Both the position numbers and the translations under genes were made by a program. 64,000 nucleotides of DNA from Actinomadura spongiicola (GTDB lineage Bacteria > Actinomycetota > Actinomycetes > Streptosporangiales > Streptosporangiaceae). Shown here piece by piece: positions 25,869-33,312 of this stretch (position 1 is the first letter of the stretch; each line of letters begins with the position of its first letter). The notes under the pieces are model-generated. The model was not told the origin of the DNA and ran no database searches. It was given only the letters and a program-made list of their open reading frames with translations. The stretch lies in NCBI RefSeq assembly GCF_003432485.1, contig NZ_QVNQ01000007.1:248001-312000 (forward strand), read 5' to 3'.

Positions 25869-27443
25869 CTACGGAAGCGTGTCGAGGTGCGGGCCCACCG
25901 TGCCGGCGAACCTGCCGCCGTTCGAGAGGTCCCAGTTGATCGACCAGGTCATCGCGCCGCGAATGCCGGGGTAGGTGCGGGACGGCTTGTAGGAGCCGCA
26001 GTTCGTGCCCTTGGCCAGGCAGTCCAGCGCGTTGTTGACCAGCCCCGGCTGGACGACACCGCCGCCCGCCGCGCCCGCTCCGGCCGGAAGGCCGAGCGCC
26101 ACCTGGTCGGGACGGAGCCCGTTCTCCAGCTGGATGCAGGCCAGCGCGGTCATGAAGTTGAGCGTTCCCTGCGAGTACACCTGCTGGTCACAGCCGAGCA
26201 TCGTGCCTGAGTTGTAGTACTGCATGTGGACGACGGTGAGGATGTCCTTGATGTTCAGCGCGAGCTGGAAGTAGCCCGCTCCGGTGTTCTGCATGTCGAC
26301 CGTCTGCGGCGCCATGGTGATGATCATGTCGTTGCCCACCTTGGCGTGCAGCGCCCGCAGCGCCTGGCCCATGTACTGGGCGCTGATGCCGTTCTCCAGG
26401 TCGATGTCGACGCCGTCGAAGCCCCACTCGTTGATCAGCCCGTACATGGAGTTGGTGAACAGGGTCGCGGCGTTCGCGTTGCCGACCCAGATCGCGCCCT
26501 TCTCGCCGCCGACGGACAGGATGACCTTCTTGCCCTTGGCCTGGAGCGCCTTGATGTCGGCCTTGAACTGCTCGTCGGTGTAGCCGCCGACCGCCTTGGC
26601 CAGTTCGGGGTCGACCCGGAACGAGACCTCTCCGTGGCGGCTGGTCGACTCGCCGAACGCCACCGCGACGACGTCGTACTCGTCGGGGACCTGGGAGAGC
26701 TTGATCTCACGCGCCGCGTTGACGAAGTCGTGCCAGTAGCCGGTCAGGAAGTGCTTGGGCAGCGGGCCGGTCACGCATCCGTCGGTCGTCCCGGTGACGG
26801 CGGTGCTGGCGGGCGACTCACCGGCGTCGTCGTAGGCCTTGACCGTGTAGCTGTGCGTGGAGCACTTGGCGAGCCCGCTGATCGTGGCGGTGGTGCCGGT
26901 GACGGTGGCCCGCAGGTCGGAGCCCTCATAGACGCGGTAGCCGGTCGGCGAGCCGGTGCCCGCCGCCCAGCCGAGGGTGAGCGAGGTTTCGGTCTTGGCG
27001 CTGATCGTGGGGGTGCCCGGCGTACCGAGCCGGTCGGGCTCGCCCGAGCCGCCGGTACAGGGACCACCGTTGAACGTGCAGTTCTCCGGGACACCGGGAC
27101 CGTTCCCGAGGAACCCGAACGTGACCGAACCGCCCGCTGGGATGGTGGCGTTGTAGTCGCGGTTCTGGAACGTGTGGCGCTGACCGTCCTTGGTCAGCAG
27201 GGCGTCCCAGTACGAGCCGACGGAGGAGCCCGAGGGCATGTCGAACTCGACACGCCATCCGTTGATCGCGGCGTCGGACGCGTTGGTGAGGGTGAATCGT
27301 CCCTCCCATCCGGCACCCCAGGTGGAGGGCTTGCTGAACGTTGCGGTCGGCGCCTCGGCCTGCGCGTAGGAGGCGCCGGCGAGCGGCGCGGCGAGCGCGA
27401 GCAGGAGGACGGTCAGAACACTGAGAACAGAGCGGGGGCTCAA
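25869..27443 (-). CDS. Secreted GH18 chitinase with CBM2 and FnIII
   Basis: This is the first gene of a two-chitinase operon (524 aa). It has a signal peptide (1-30), a CBM2 domain (about 31-132: TFSKPSTWGAGWEGRFTLTN, CTFNGGPC), an FnIII domain (143-232) and a GH18 domain (240-524). The active site is FDGVDIDLENG and the strand-3 motif is VILSVGG. Its GH18 and FnIII portions resemble those of the following chitinase closely (GYRVYEGSDLRATVTGT versus GYRVYEDSTVRATVTGT), so the pair arose by tandem duplication with exchange of the binding module. The upstream DNA carries a palindrome shared with the fourth chitinase. Confidence 0.95.
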   Translation of the reverse strand: MSPRSVLSVLTVLLLALAAPLAGASYAQAEAPTATFSKPSTWGAGWEGRFTLTNASDAAINGWRVEFDMPSGSSVGSYWDALLTKDGQRHTFQNRDYNATIPAGGSVTFGFLGNGPGVPENCTFNGGPCTGGSGEPDRLGTPGTPTISAKTETSLTLGWAAGTGSPTGYRVYEGSDLRATVTGTTATISGLAKCSTHSYTVKAYDDAGESPASTAVTGTTDGCVTGPLPKHFLTGYWHDFVNAAREIKLSQVPDEYDVVAVAFGESTSRHGEVSFRVDPELAKAVGGYTDEQFKADIKALQAKGKKVILSVGGEKGAIWVGNANAATLFTNSMYGLINEWGFDGVDIDLENGISAQYMGQALRALHAKVGNDMIITMAPQTVDMQNTGAGYFQLALNIKDILTVVHMQYYNSGTMLGCDQQVYSQGTLNFMTALACIQLENGLRPDQVALGLPAGAGAAGGGVVQPGLVNNALDCLAKGTNCGSYKPSRTYPGIRGAMTWSINWDLSNGGRFAGTVGPHLDTLP

Positions 27444-27503
27444 ATCTCACTCCATCGGTCGGAAGCTGGCGGATTCCCCCGAACCCCGAGTAGAGCGCTA
27501 TTC

Positions 27504-27522
27504 GATAGGAAGGTTTCCTATC
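27504..27522. promoter_or_regulatory. Palindrome GATAGGAA-GGT-TTCCTATC, putative chitinase operator
   Basis: This is a perfect 8-bp inverted repeat with a 3-bp spacer, 61 bp upstream of the chitinase operon start. A related AGGAAACTTTCCT lies upstream of the chitinase at 30337. It is a candidate operator for a chitin or sugar-responsive regulator not encoded nearby. Confidence 0.6.
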
Positions 27523-27691
27523 AGTTTTGAAGCAAGGTAACCAGCGACCGTGACCCGGGCAAGCCCTTCGCCCAATATCGTCCATTTGCGCAGGCCAACC
27601 AGCCCAGCTTGTACACCGAACCAGCCTCAGCGCGTGCGAATATCGGCACTAGTCGACAATGTCATGCCCTTTCGCGGGCGAAGTTCGACAA

Positions 27692-28582
27692 TCAGGCCGC
27701 TCGGGCCGGGCCGCGGAAGACCTGCTGGGCATGCCATTCGATGTGCGTGGGCTCCACCCGGGCCAGGCCCGTTTGGGGGTCGCGCGCCGGTCGTCCCACC
27801 AGTTCGAGGACCAGGTTTCCGGACGCCGCCGTCCGGCCGACGTACTTGCGCGACACGGTGATCACGCGGTCGCCGGTCAACCCGACGACGCCCCGGTCGA
27901 ACAACCGGTGGTGCAGCGCGCACAGGCAGATGCCGTTGTCCAGGCGGTCGGGGCCGTCATAGGTTCGCCAGCGCACGTGCGCGGCGTCCAGGCCGACGGG
28001 CGCGCCGTTCAGCCAGCCCTCGTAGCCGCAGAAGGCGCAGCAGAACTCGTACGCCTCCAGCACCTCCAGTCGGAACGCCGGATCACGACGTCCGAGCTTC
28101 TCCTGGACGGCGGCGGGCAGCTCCGCGTCCTCCAGCTCCAGGCCGACCATCTGGCAGATGTCGGCGTGCAGCGACGGCGCGAAGTTCGCCTCCAGCAGCG
28201 CCCGCACCAACCGGGGCAGCAGCGCCGAGTCGCCGGCGAGCGCCGCCGCGAGACCCGGATGCAACCGGCCCGCCGCGCCCCGGGACCGCAACGGGCCGAC
28301 CGCGGAACCCGGACTCGGTCCGCCGTCGGCCGTCCTGACCTCCCAGAGGCCGTCGTCATTGGTCAGATGGTGGAACGGATAACCGGGACTGGTCGTTCGG
28401 GGCGGCCCGAACTCCGCCAGCAGGCGCCGCAGATCCTCTTCCGCCGCCGAGAACTCGATGGCGCGCGGCCCCTCGTGCCGGAACCGTCCGAGCGCGTACA
28501 ACAACAGCAGGGGTTTGTGCGGGGCGCGTTCTCCGTCGCGCGAGTATTGACGGACGTTCAGCACCCGCTCGACCCATTCCAC
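27692..28582 (-). CDS. Phosphorothioated-DNA-dependent HNH restriction endonuclease (SBD-HNH, ScoMcrA-like)
   Basis: The 296-residue protein starts at GTG 28582 with VEWVERVLNVRQYSRDGERA followed by PHKPLLLLYALGRF, the hallmark of the sulphur-binding domain family. The C-terminal HNH domain has CAFCGYEG, LDAAHVRW, and NGICLCALHHRLFDRG with the catalytic His and zinc-binding cysteines. Such type IV enzymes cut DNA carrying phosphorothioate backbone modifications. No dnd or ssp genes are in the window, so it would attack incoming modified DNA. The open frame continues upstream of the GTG but is unlike protein. It sits alone inside the chitinase locus. Confidence 0.88.
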   Translation of the reverse strand: MEWVERVLNVRQYSRDGERAPHKPLLLLYALGRFRHEGPRAIEFSAAEEDLRRLLAEFGPPRTTSPGYPFHHLTNDDGLWEVRTADGGPSPGSAVGPLRSRGAAGRLHPGLAAALAGDSALLPRLVRALLEANFAPSLHADICQMVGLELEDAELPAAVQEKLGRRDPAFRLEVLEAYEFCCAFCGYEGWLNGAPVGLDAAHVRWRTYDGPDRLDNGICLCALHHRLFDRGVVGLTGDRVITVSRKYVGRTAASGNLVLELVGRPARDPQTGLARVEPTHIEWHAQQVFRGPARAA

Positions 28583-28745
28583 GCCCGCCACCCTAGCCCG
28601 GTTCGCGCCGGGTGTGACGTGCGGCGCCTGGGGTACCCGGCCCCGCGTGACGAGACCGGTCAGGAATCGAGAAGCGCCTGTTCGGAGGCCGCGACTAGCG
28701 TGACCGTCATCGACCTCGGGATTCATGACCGGACGATTTCGGGGG

Positions 28746-28797
28746 ACATTGTCGGAGGTCTGATCACAGGCCTGATCACGGTCTGATCTGGCAATGT
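28746..28797. promoter_or_regulatory. Triple CTGATC iteron flanked by ACATTG/CAATGT
   Basis: CTGATC occurs at 28760, 28772 and 28783 (spacing 11-12 bp, about one helical turn). The block is enclosed by the inverted pair ACATTG (28746) and CAATGT (28792). It lies 50-100 bp upstream of the reductase start at 28847, so it probably holds a regulator-binding site. Confidence 0.45.
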
Positions 28798-28846
28798 CGC
28801 GGAGATGTCGGTGGCACGAGTCGAACGAACTGAACGGAGGCGGATG

Positions 28847-29320
28847 ATGGCACGCGAACGGCAGGCGGAGCGCACCGAAAAGCGCAGGCCGGGTACGCCG
28901 GGCGCGTTCTCCCGGTGGGCGCAGCACCGGATGAACGCCCGGATGAACCGCAAGATCCGGCGTGGCCGCGGGACGTTCATGAAGATGGACGTGCTGATCC
29001 TGCACACGGTGGGCCGGCGGAGCGGGGAACCGCGGGAGACGCCCGTGGCGTGGTTCACCGACGACGAGGGCGCCCGGCTGGTCGTCGCGTCGGGTGGTGG
29101 AAGCCAGAACCCGGACTGGTACGCCAATCTGATGGCGTATCCCGACCGGGCGGCGATCGAACTGCCCGACCGCGACGCCGTACCGGTGACGCCGCACCGG
29201 CTGGAGGGCGACGACCGGGAGCGGGCCTGGCGGCGCATCGCCACCGCACAGCCCCGTATCGCGAAATATCAGAGCAAGTCGGAGCGGAAGTATCCGGTCG
29301 TCCGGCTCACTCCGCGGTGA
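28847..29320 (+). CDS. Nitroreductase-family deazaflavin (F420)-dependent oxidoreductase
   Basis: This 157-residue protein has VLILHTVGRRSGEPRETPV, then ASGGGSQNPDWYANLMAYP, the conserved core of the Ddn-like split-barrel family that binds coenzyme F420 or a flavin. Reactions range from quinone and nitro reduction to detoxification; the substrate is unknown. Two adjacent ATGs exist (28844, 28847); GGAGG lies three and six bases away respectively, so 28847 is favoured. It converges on the fourth chitinase, with a strong hairpin between. Confidence 0.88.
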   Translation: MARERQAERTEKRRPGTPGAFSRWAQHRMNARMNRKIRRGRGTFMKMDVLILHTVGRRSGEPRETPVAWFTDDEGARLVVASGGGSQNPDWYANLMAYPDRAAIELPDRDAVPVTPHRLEGDDRERAWRRIATAQPRIAKYQSKSERKYPVVRLTPR

Positions 29321-29343
29321 GCGGCGCGGGCCCGGACAAGGGC

Positions 29344-29378
29344 GCGGCCCGCGTCCCCGGAGCTGGGACGCGGGCCGC
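29344..29378. terminator. Bidirectional terminator between convergent genes
   Basis: GCGGCCCGCGTCCC (29344-29357), a 7-base loop, and GGGACGCGGGCCGC (29365-29378) form a perfect 14-bp stem between the reductase and chitinase stops. Confidence 0.8.
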
Positions 29379-29389
29379 CTGGGGGTTGG

Positions 29390-30337
29390 TCAGAAACCGG
29401 CAGTGATCTTGGAGAATTCCCAGTTCTGCTGGTCGGTGCCGCTGCCCGGACGGTCACGGTTGACCGCCCAGAACGTGAAGCGGGACAGGCCCTTGGCCTT
29501 GGACCAGTCGCGGATCTGGGTCCAGATCGCCGTGGTGGTGATCTCCCCGACGTCGGACTTTCCGTTCATGCCGGAGATGCCCATGTGGGAGTAGGCGACC
29601 TCGTCCGACCACTTGAACGCCGACTTCAGCGTCTCCTTGAGGCCCTCGGACGACTTGACGGTGTAGCCGTACATGTCCGAGTGGCCGCTGAAGTTGAACG
29701 GCATGATCGTCCACACGTCCACGGGGACCTGCAACTCGGCCGCGCGGTCGATGAGGCGCTTGCCCCAGGAGTTCGGGCCGGTGTTGAGGGTCGGGAACGT
29801 CATGATCGTCTGAATGCCGGGGTTCTTCTGCTCGACGATCTTCAGGGCGCCGAGGATCCGGTCCTGGACGGCCGCGCTCTCGAACTCGTCCTTGTTCTCG
29901 ATGTCGATGTCGATGGCCTTGAGCTTGTAGGCGTCGATGACCTTCTGGTACGCGCCTGCGAGGGCCTCGGGCGTCTGGCAGTTCGGGCCGAGCTTGTTGC
30001 CGGACCAGCCGCCGATCGACGGCATGATGTCACCGCCGGCCGCGCGGATCTTCTCGATCGTCCGGTCGTCCACGCTGCCCTTGAGCGGACGCTGGCTGTC
30101 CCACGCCGGGTTACAGCCGTTCTGGGCCAGGATGAAGGCCATCGTGAACATCTTGGTCCCGGACGCGTTCATCACGGTGACCGGGTCCGGCGGGTTGCCC
30201 CAACCCATGTAGAGGTAGGGCGCGGCGTGCTTGGTGACGTCCGCCGAGGGGGCCGCGTTCGCCGAGCCCGGGACGAGCAGGGCCGCGACGAGGGAGCAGA
30301 GCGCGGTGATCAGGACGCCTGGGAGCAGTCTTCTCAT
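29390..30337 (-). CDS. Secreted single-domain GH18 chitinase
   Basis: A compact 315-residue enzyme with a signal peptide (1-28, ending SANAA) and only a GH18 catalytic domain. The strand-4 motif LKAIDIDIEN keeps the DxDxE residues and IMPSIGGWSG is the strand-3 motif. It belongs to the short actinobacterial group (start YLYMGWGNPPDP) rather than to the two longer types nearby, so the locus combines at least three chitinase types. Lacking a binding module, it probably acts on soluble or loosened chitin. Its upstream region is homologous to that of the chitinase at 27443. Confidence 0.93.
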   Translation of the reverse strand: MRRLLPGVLITALCSLVAALLVPGSANAAPSADVTKHAAPYLYMGWGNPPDPVTVMNASGTKMFTMAFILAQNGCNPAWDSQRPLKGSVDDRTIEKIRAAGGDIMPSIGGWSGNKLGPNCQTPEALAGAYQKVIDAYKLKAIDIDIENKDEFESAAVQDRILGALKIVEQKNPGIQTIMTFPTLNTGPNSWGKRLIDRAAELQVPVDVWTIMPFNFSGHSDMYGYTVKSSEGLKETLKSAFKWSDEVAYSHMGISGMNGKSDVGEITTTAIWTQIRDWSKAKGLSRFTFWAVNRDRPGSGTDQQNWEFSKITAGF

Positions 30338-30818
30338 TTCTTACTCCGGGTGGGAGGTGTGGACACGTGGGAGACCCCGAACCCCGAGATGCATGGTGAA
30401 GCGACATGGCGAAGTGACCTTGGCGGGGGGCGATCGGGGCACAGATGTGACCTCGAATCTTTAGGAAACTTTCCTGTTAATCGACTGAACCGTAACCAGA
30501 CCGACGCCGCCCGGCAACCCCCGTACCGAACAGACGTCCCAAGCCAGCCCAGCTAATGGACCGAACCACGCGCCCGTCCAAAGAATGTCGGCACTTCTCG
30601 CCGATGGTCGTGCCTTTCTGTCGGCAAGATCGTTCGAAGGCGTTCATCGGCGTCCGGCATCGCCGGGTTTCTGCGGTGTCCTCATGGCGACCGACGATGG
30701 TCCGGGACGCTCGACGGTGTACGACCTGCGCGATGGCGGCGGGCGGTCATTGTTTAGGCGGCTCCCGGACGTGCAGATTGTGGGAGGGGATGCGCGAGCT
30801 GTCACGGGGGGATGGCCG
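30338..30818. other. Divergent promoter region of chitinase and amidase
   Basis: It contains the palindrome at 30461-30480 and, at about 30540-30635, a block homologous to 27596-27690 upstream of the other chitinase operon. An open frame continuous with the amidase begins at 30585, but it is unlike protein. Confidence 0.5.
30461..30480. promoter_or_regulatory. Palindrome with AGGAA-ACT-TTCCT core, putative chitinase operator
   Basis: TTAGGAAACTTTCCTGTTAA has a perfect AGGAA/TTCCT inverted core with a 3-bp spacer, like the site at 27504. It lies about 125 bp upstream of the chitinase start. Confidence 0.55.
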
Positions 30819-31655
30819 GTGCGGATTCATGGATTCCTGCCCGCGGTCGCCGGTACCGGGCTGTGTCTGGTGATGCTGGCCGCGTGCGGCGACGGTTCCG
30901 ACGACGGGGAGTCGCCGCCCGCGACGACGGGCGGCGCACCCACGTCCACGCCCACGTCCACGCCCGCGTCCACGCCCGCGCCCACCGCGACGGGCGGCTC
31001 CGCGGTGAAGGGGAAGGTCATCGTCATCGACCCGGGTCACAACGGCGGGAACGCCGACCACCCGGAGGTGATCAACAAGCGGGTGTTCGTCGGGAACGGT
31101 TACAAGCCGTGCAACACGGTCGGCACCAGCACCCGGGACGGTTACAGCGAGCACGCCTTCGCCTGGGACGTGGGTAGGCGGCTGGCGGGCGTGCTCCGGC
31201 GGCAGGGCGCCAAGGTGACGTTGACCCGCGAGAACGACACCGGGGTCGGTCCGTGCATCACGCAGCGGGCGGCCATCGGCAACCGGGCTCGCGCCGCCGC
31301 CGTCGTGTCGATCCACGCCGACGGGGCGCCCACGTCCGGGCACGGGTTCCATGTCATCGAACCCGCCCCGGTGGGCCGGAACGCGTCGATCGTCGAGCCG
31401 TCCCACCGGCTCGGTATAGAGATCCGGGACGGATACCGTTCCGGCACCGGGATGCCTTACTCGACCTACCGCGGGGAGAACGCGCTGGACCGGCGGGACG
31501 ACCTCGGCGGTCTGAACATGTCCACGGTCCCGGCCGTGTTCGTCGAGTGCGGCAACATGCAGAACCCGGGCGACGCGGCGAAGCTGTCCAGCGCGTCGTT
31601 CCGGCAGCGCGCGGCCGAGGGCCTGGCCACCGGGCTCGGAAGCTACCTCCGGTGA
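30819..31655 (+). CDS. Lipoprotein N-acetylmuramoyl-L-alanine amidase (Amidase_3)
   Basis: The protein starts at GTG 30819 (GGGGGG upstream). It has a signal ending in the lipobox LAAC (Cys23), a Thr/Pro-rich linker (TSTPTSTPASTPAPT), and the amidase_3 domain with VIDPGHNGGN, TLTRENDTG, VVSIHADGAP and VFVECGNMQN, supplying the zinc His/Glu/His set and the catalytic Glu. It should cleave the MurNAc-L-Ala bond of peptidoglycan at the outer face of the membrane. It is divergent from the GH18 gene, so it could act in cell-wall turnover or attack on other bacteria. Confidence 0.9.
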   Translation: MRIHGFLPAVAGTGLCLVMLAACGDGSDDGESPPATTGGAPTSTPTSTPASTPAPTATGGSAVKGKVIVIDPGHNGGNADHPEVINKRVFVGNGYKPCNTVGTSTRDGYSEHAFAWDVGRRLAGVLRRQGAKVTLTRENDTGVGPCITQRAAIGNRARAAAVVSIHADGAPTSGHGFHVIEPAPVGRNASIVEPSHRLGIEIRDGYRSGTGMPYSTYRGENALDRRDDLGGLNMSTVPAVFVECGNMQNPGDAAKLSSASFRQRAAEGLATGLGSYLR

Positions 31656-31668
31656 ACCACAATGGTTC

Positions 31669-31687
31669 CGCAGAGAAATATTCTGCG
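31669..31687. promoter_or_regulatory. Inverted repeat CGCAGA-N7-TCTGCG around GAAATATT
   Basis: A perfect 6-bp palindrome lies between the amidase stop and the MarR stop. A similar CAGAAGAAATATTTTCAGCG lies at 33275-33294, before the MetX-like gene. These may be binding sites for one regulator, but the evidence is limited to two sites. Confidence 0.35.
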
Positions 31688-31711
31688 CGTACCAGTCGCT
31701 CCGGCGGGGGG

Positions 31712-32149
31712 TCAGGCGAGCCGCGCGGACATCCGGGTGAGCAGGACCTGGAGCAGCGCCAGCTCCTCCCGGCCCACCGCGTCCTGCACGCGCCGCCACT
31801 CGTCCTCGATCGCGGTCGTCAGTCTGCCCAGCGTCTCGCGGCCGTGTTCGGACAGGAACGCCAGCACCCTGCGGCGGTCGGCGTCGTCCACCCGCCGGAA
31901 CACCAGCCCCGCCGACACCAGACGGTCGACCACCTTGGTGAGGGTCGGCGCCGGGAGCAGCGCGAACTCGGCTATCTCGGTCATCGTGTGCCCGGCGCCG
32001 TCGGAGAGCAGGGAGATCACGCGCCATTCCTCGACGGTGGAGCCGGCCGTCTTGAGCGCCGTGCCGAGCCGGGCCGCGATGCCGCGTTCGACCCGCGCGA
32101 GCACCCTCGGCAGGTCCAGCTCGTCCTGCGCCATACCTGTTGTAGTCAT
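31712..32149 (-). CDS. MarR family transcriptional regulator
   Basis: The 145-residue protein has a winged-helix core (TMTEIAEFALLPAPTLTKVV as recognition region, RRVDDADRRRVLAFLSEHG as the wing), typical of MarR dimers that release DNA on binding small phenolic ligands. It is divergent from the AmiC-like sensor gene (65-bp spacer), which suggests it controls that gene and perhaps the MetX-like gene beyond. ATG 32149 is chosen; ATG 32134 (MAQDELDLP) is nearly as good. Confidence 0.9.
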   Translation of the reverse strand: MTTTGMAQDELDLPRVLARVERGIAARLGTALKTAGSTVEEWRVISLLSDGAGHTMTEIAEFALLPAPTLTKVVDRLVSAGLVFRRVDDADRRRVLAFLSEHGRETLGRLTTAIEDEWRRVQDAVGREELALLQVLLTRMSARLA

Positions 32150-32214
32150 CGCGAGACCTAAGATTACCGTCTCTTCGAAACTATTTTGGTCGAGGATCCA
32201 CTAACGTCCAGGTT

Positions 32215-33264
32215 ATGGACGACTTGGGCGTCGCCCTGGTGGTGCCGCGCCAGGGGCCCGCGGGACTCTTCGGACCCTCCGCGGAGCTGTGCGCTCGGCT
32301 CGCCGAGGAGGAGATCAACGCCGAGGACGGCGTGCACGGCCGCCGGCTGCGGCTCACCGTCGTCGACGGCGGCGCGCCGCCCGACCGGGTGGCCGACGAG
32401 GTCGGCGAGCTGGTCGCCTCCGGTGCCGTGCAGGCGGTCACGGGCTGGCACGTCTCGACCGTCCGGCAGCGGATCGTCCCGCGGGTCGCGGGCCGCGTCC
32501 CGTACGTCTACACCGCGCTCTACGAGGGCGGCGAGCGCTCGCCTGGCGTCTTCCTCACCGGCGAGACGCCCGAGGGGCAGCTGCGTCCGGCGCTGGGCTG
32601 GCTGTCGTCGGAACTCGGCGTCCGGCGGTGGACGATCGTCGGCGACGACTACGTGTGGCCGCGCGGCACCGCCCGCGCCGTCCGGTCGTACCTGGCCGAA
32701 CTGGGCGCCGTCCTGTGCGACGAGATCTATGTCCGGCTCGGGACACAGGACTTCTCGGAGCCGCTGCGCCGGATCGACGCGAACGGCTGCGAGGCCGTCC
32801 TCATGCTCCTGGTCGGGGACGACGCCGTGGCCTTCAACCGCGCGTTCGGCGCGTCCGGGCTGTCGCAGCTGCGCTTCAGCCCGCTGATGGACGAGAACAT
32901 GCTGCTCGCCTCGGGTGTGGAGGGCACCCGGGGCCTGTTCTCCGCCGCGGGGTTCTTCGAGACGCTGCCGACCGGCGACGGCCTGGACTTCGGCGCCCGC
33001 TACCACCGGCGCTTCGGCCCGCAGGCGCCGCCGCTCAACAGCATGGGGGAGTCCTGCTACGAGGGGGTGCGGCTGCTCGCCGAGCTGTTCCGCCGCAGCG
33101 GGGGCGAGCCGGACGTCCGCGCGATGACGGCCGCCTCGGAGGGGCTCGGCTACGACGGCCCGCGCGGTCCCGTCGAGGTCCGCGACCGGCATCTGCGGCA
33201 GAAGGTCTTCCTCGCCGCCGCCGACGGGCTGGAGTTCGACGTGTTGTACCAGCTCACCCCTTGA
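32215..33264 (+). CDS. Cytoplasmic AmiC/UrtA-like ligand-binding protein (Peripla_BP_5/6)
   Basis: This 349-residue two-lobed binding-protein fold (LGVALVVPRQGPAGLFGPSA, YYDGPRGPVEV-like end GLGYDGPRGPVEVR) resembles amide/branched-chain amino-acid binding proteins such as AmiC and UrtA. It has no signal peptide or lipobox and no ABC permease is nearby, so it is better viewed as an intracellular sensor, like AmiC, than as a transporter part. It is followed after 48 bases by the MetX-like hydrolase and is divergent from MarR. Confidence 0.8.
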   Translation: MDDLGVALVVPRQGPAGLFGPSAELCARLAEEEINAEDGVHGRRLRLTVVDGGAPPDRVADEVGELVASGAVQAVTGWHVSTVRQRIVPRVAGRVPYVYTALYEGGERSPGVFLTGETPEGQLRPALGWLSSELGVRRWTIVGDDYVWPRGTARAVRSYLAELGAVLCDEIYVRLGTQDFSEPLRRIDANGCEAVLMLLVGDDAVAFNRAFGASGLSQLRFSPLMDENMLLASGVEGTRGLFSAAGFFETLPTGDGLDFGARYHRRFGPQAPPLNSMGESCYEGVRLLAELFRRSGGEPDVRAMTAASEGLGYDGPRGPVEVRDRHLRQKVFLAAADGLEFDVLYQLTP

Positions 33265-33312
33265 CCATTGATTCCAGAAGAAATATTTTCAGCGGAAACT
33301 TAAGGGGGGCTC

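Noticed and set aside
23129..25939. 936-codon open frame on the + strand opposite LPMO and chitinase
   Set aside because: It spans two real minus-strand genes and a terminator and shows no protein motif.
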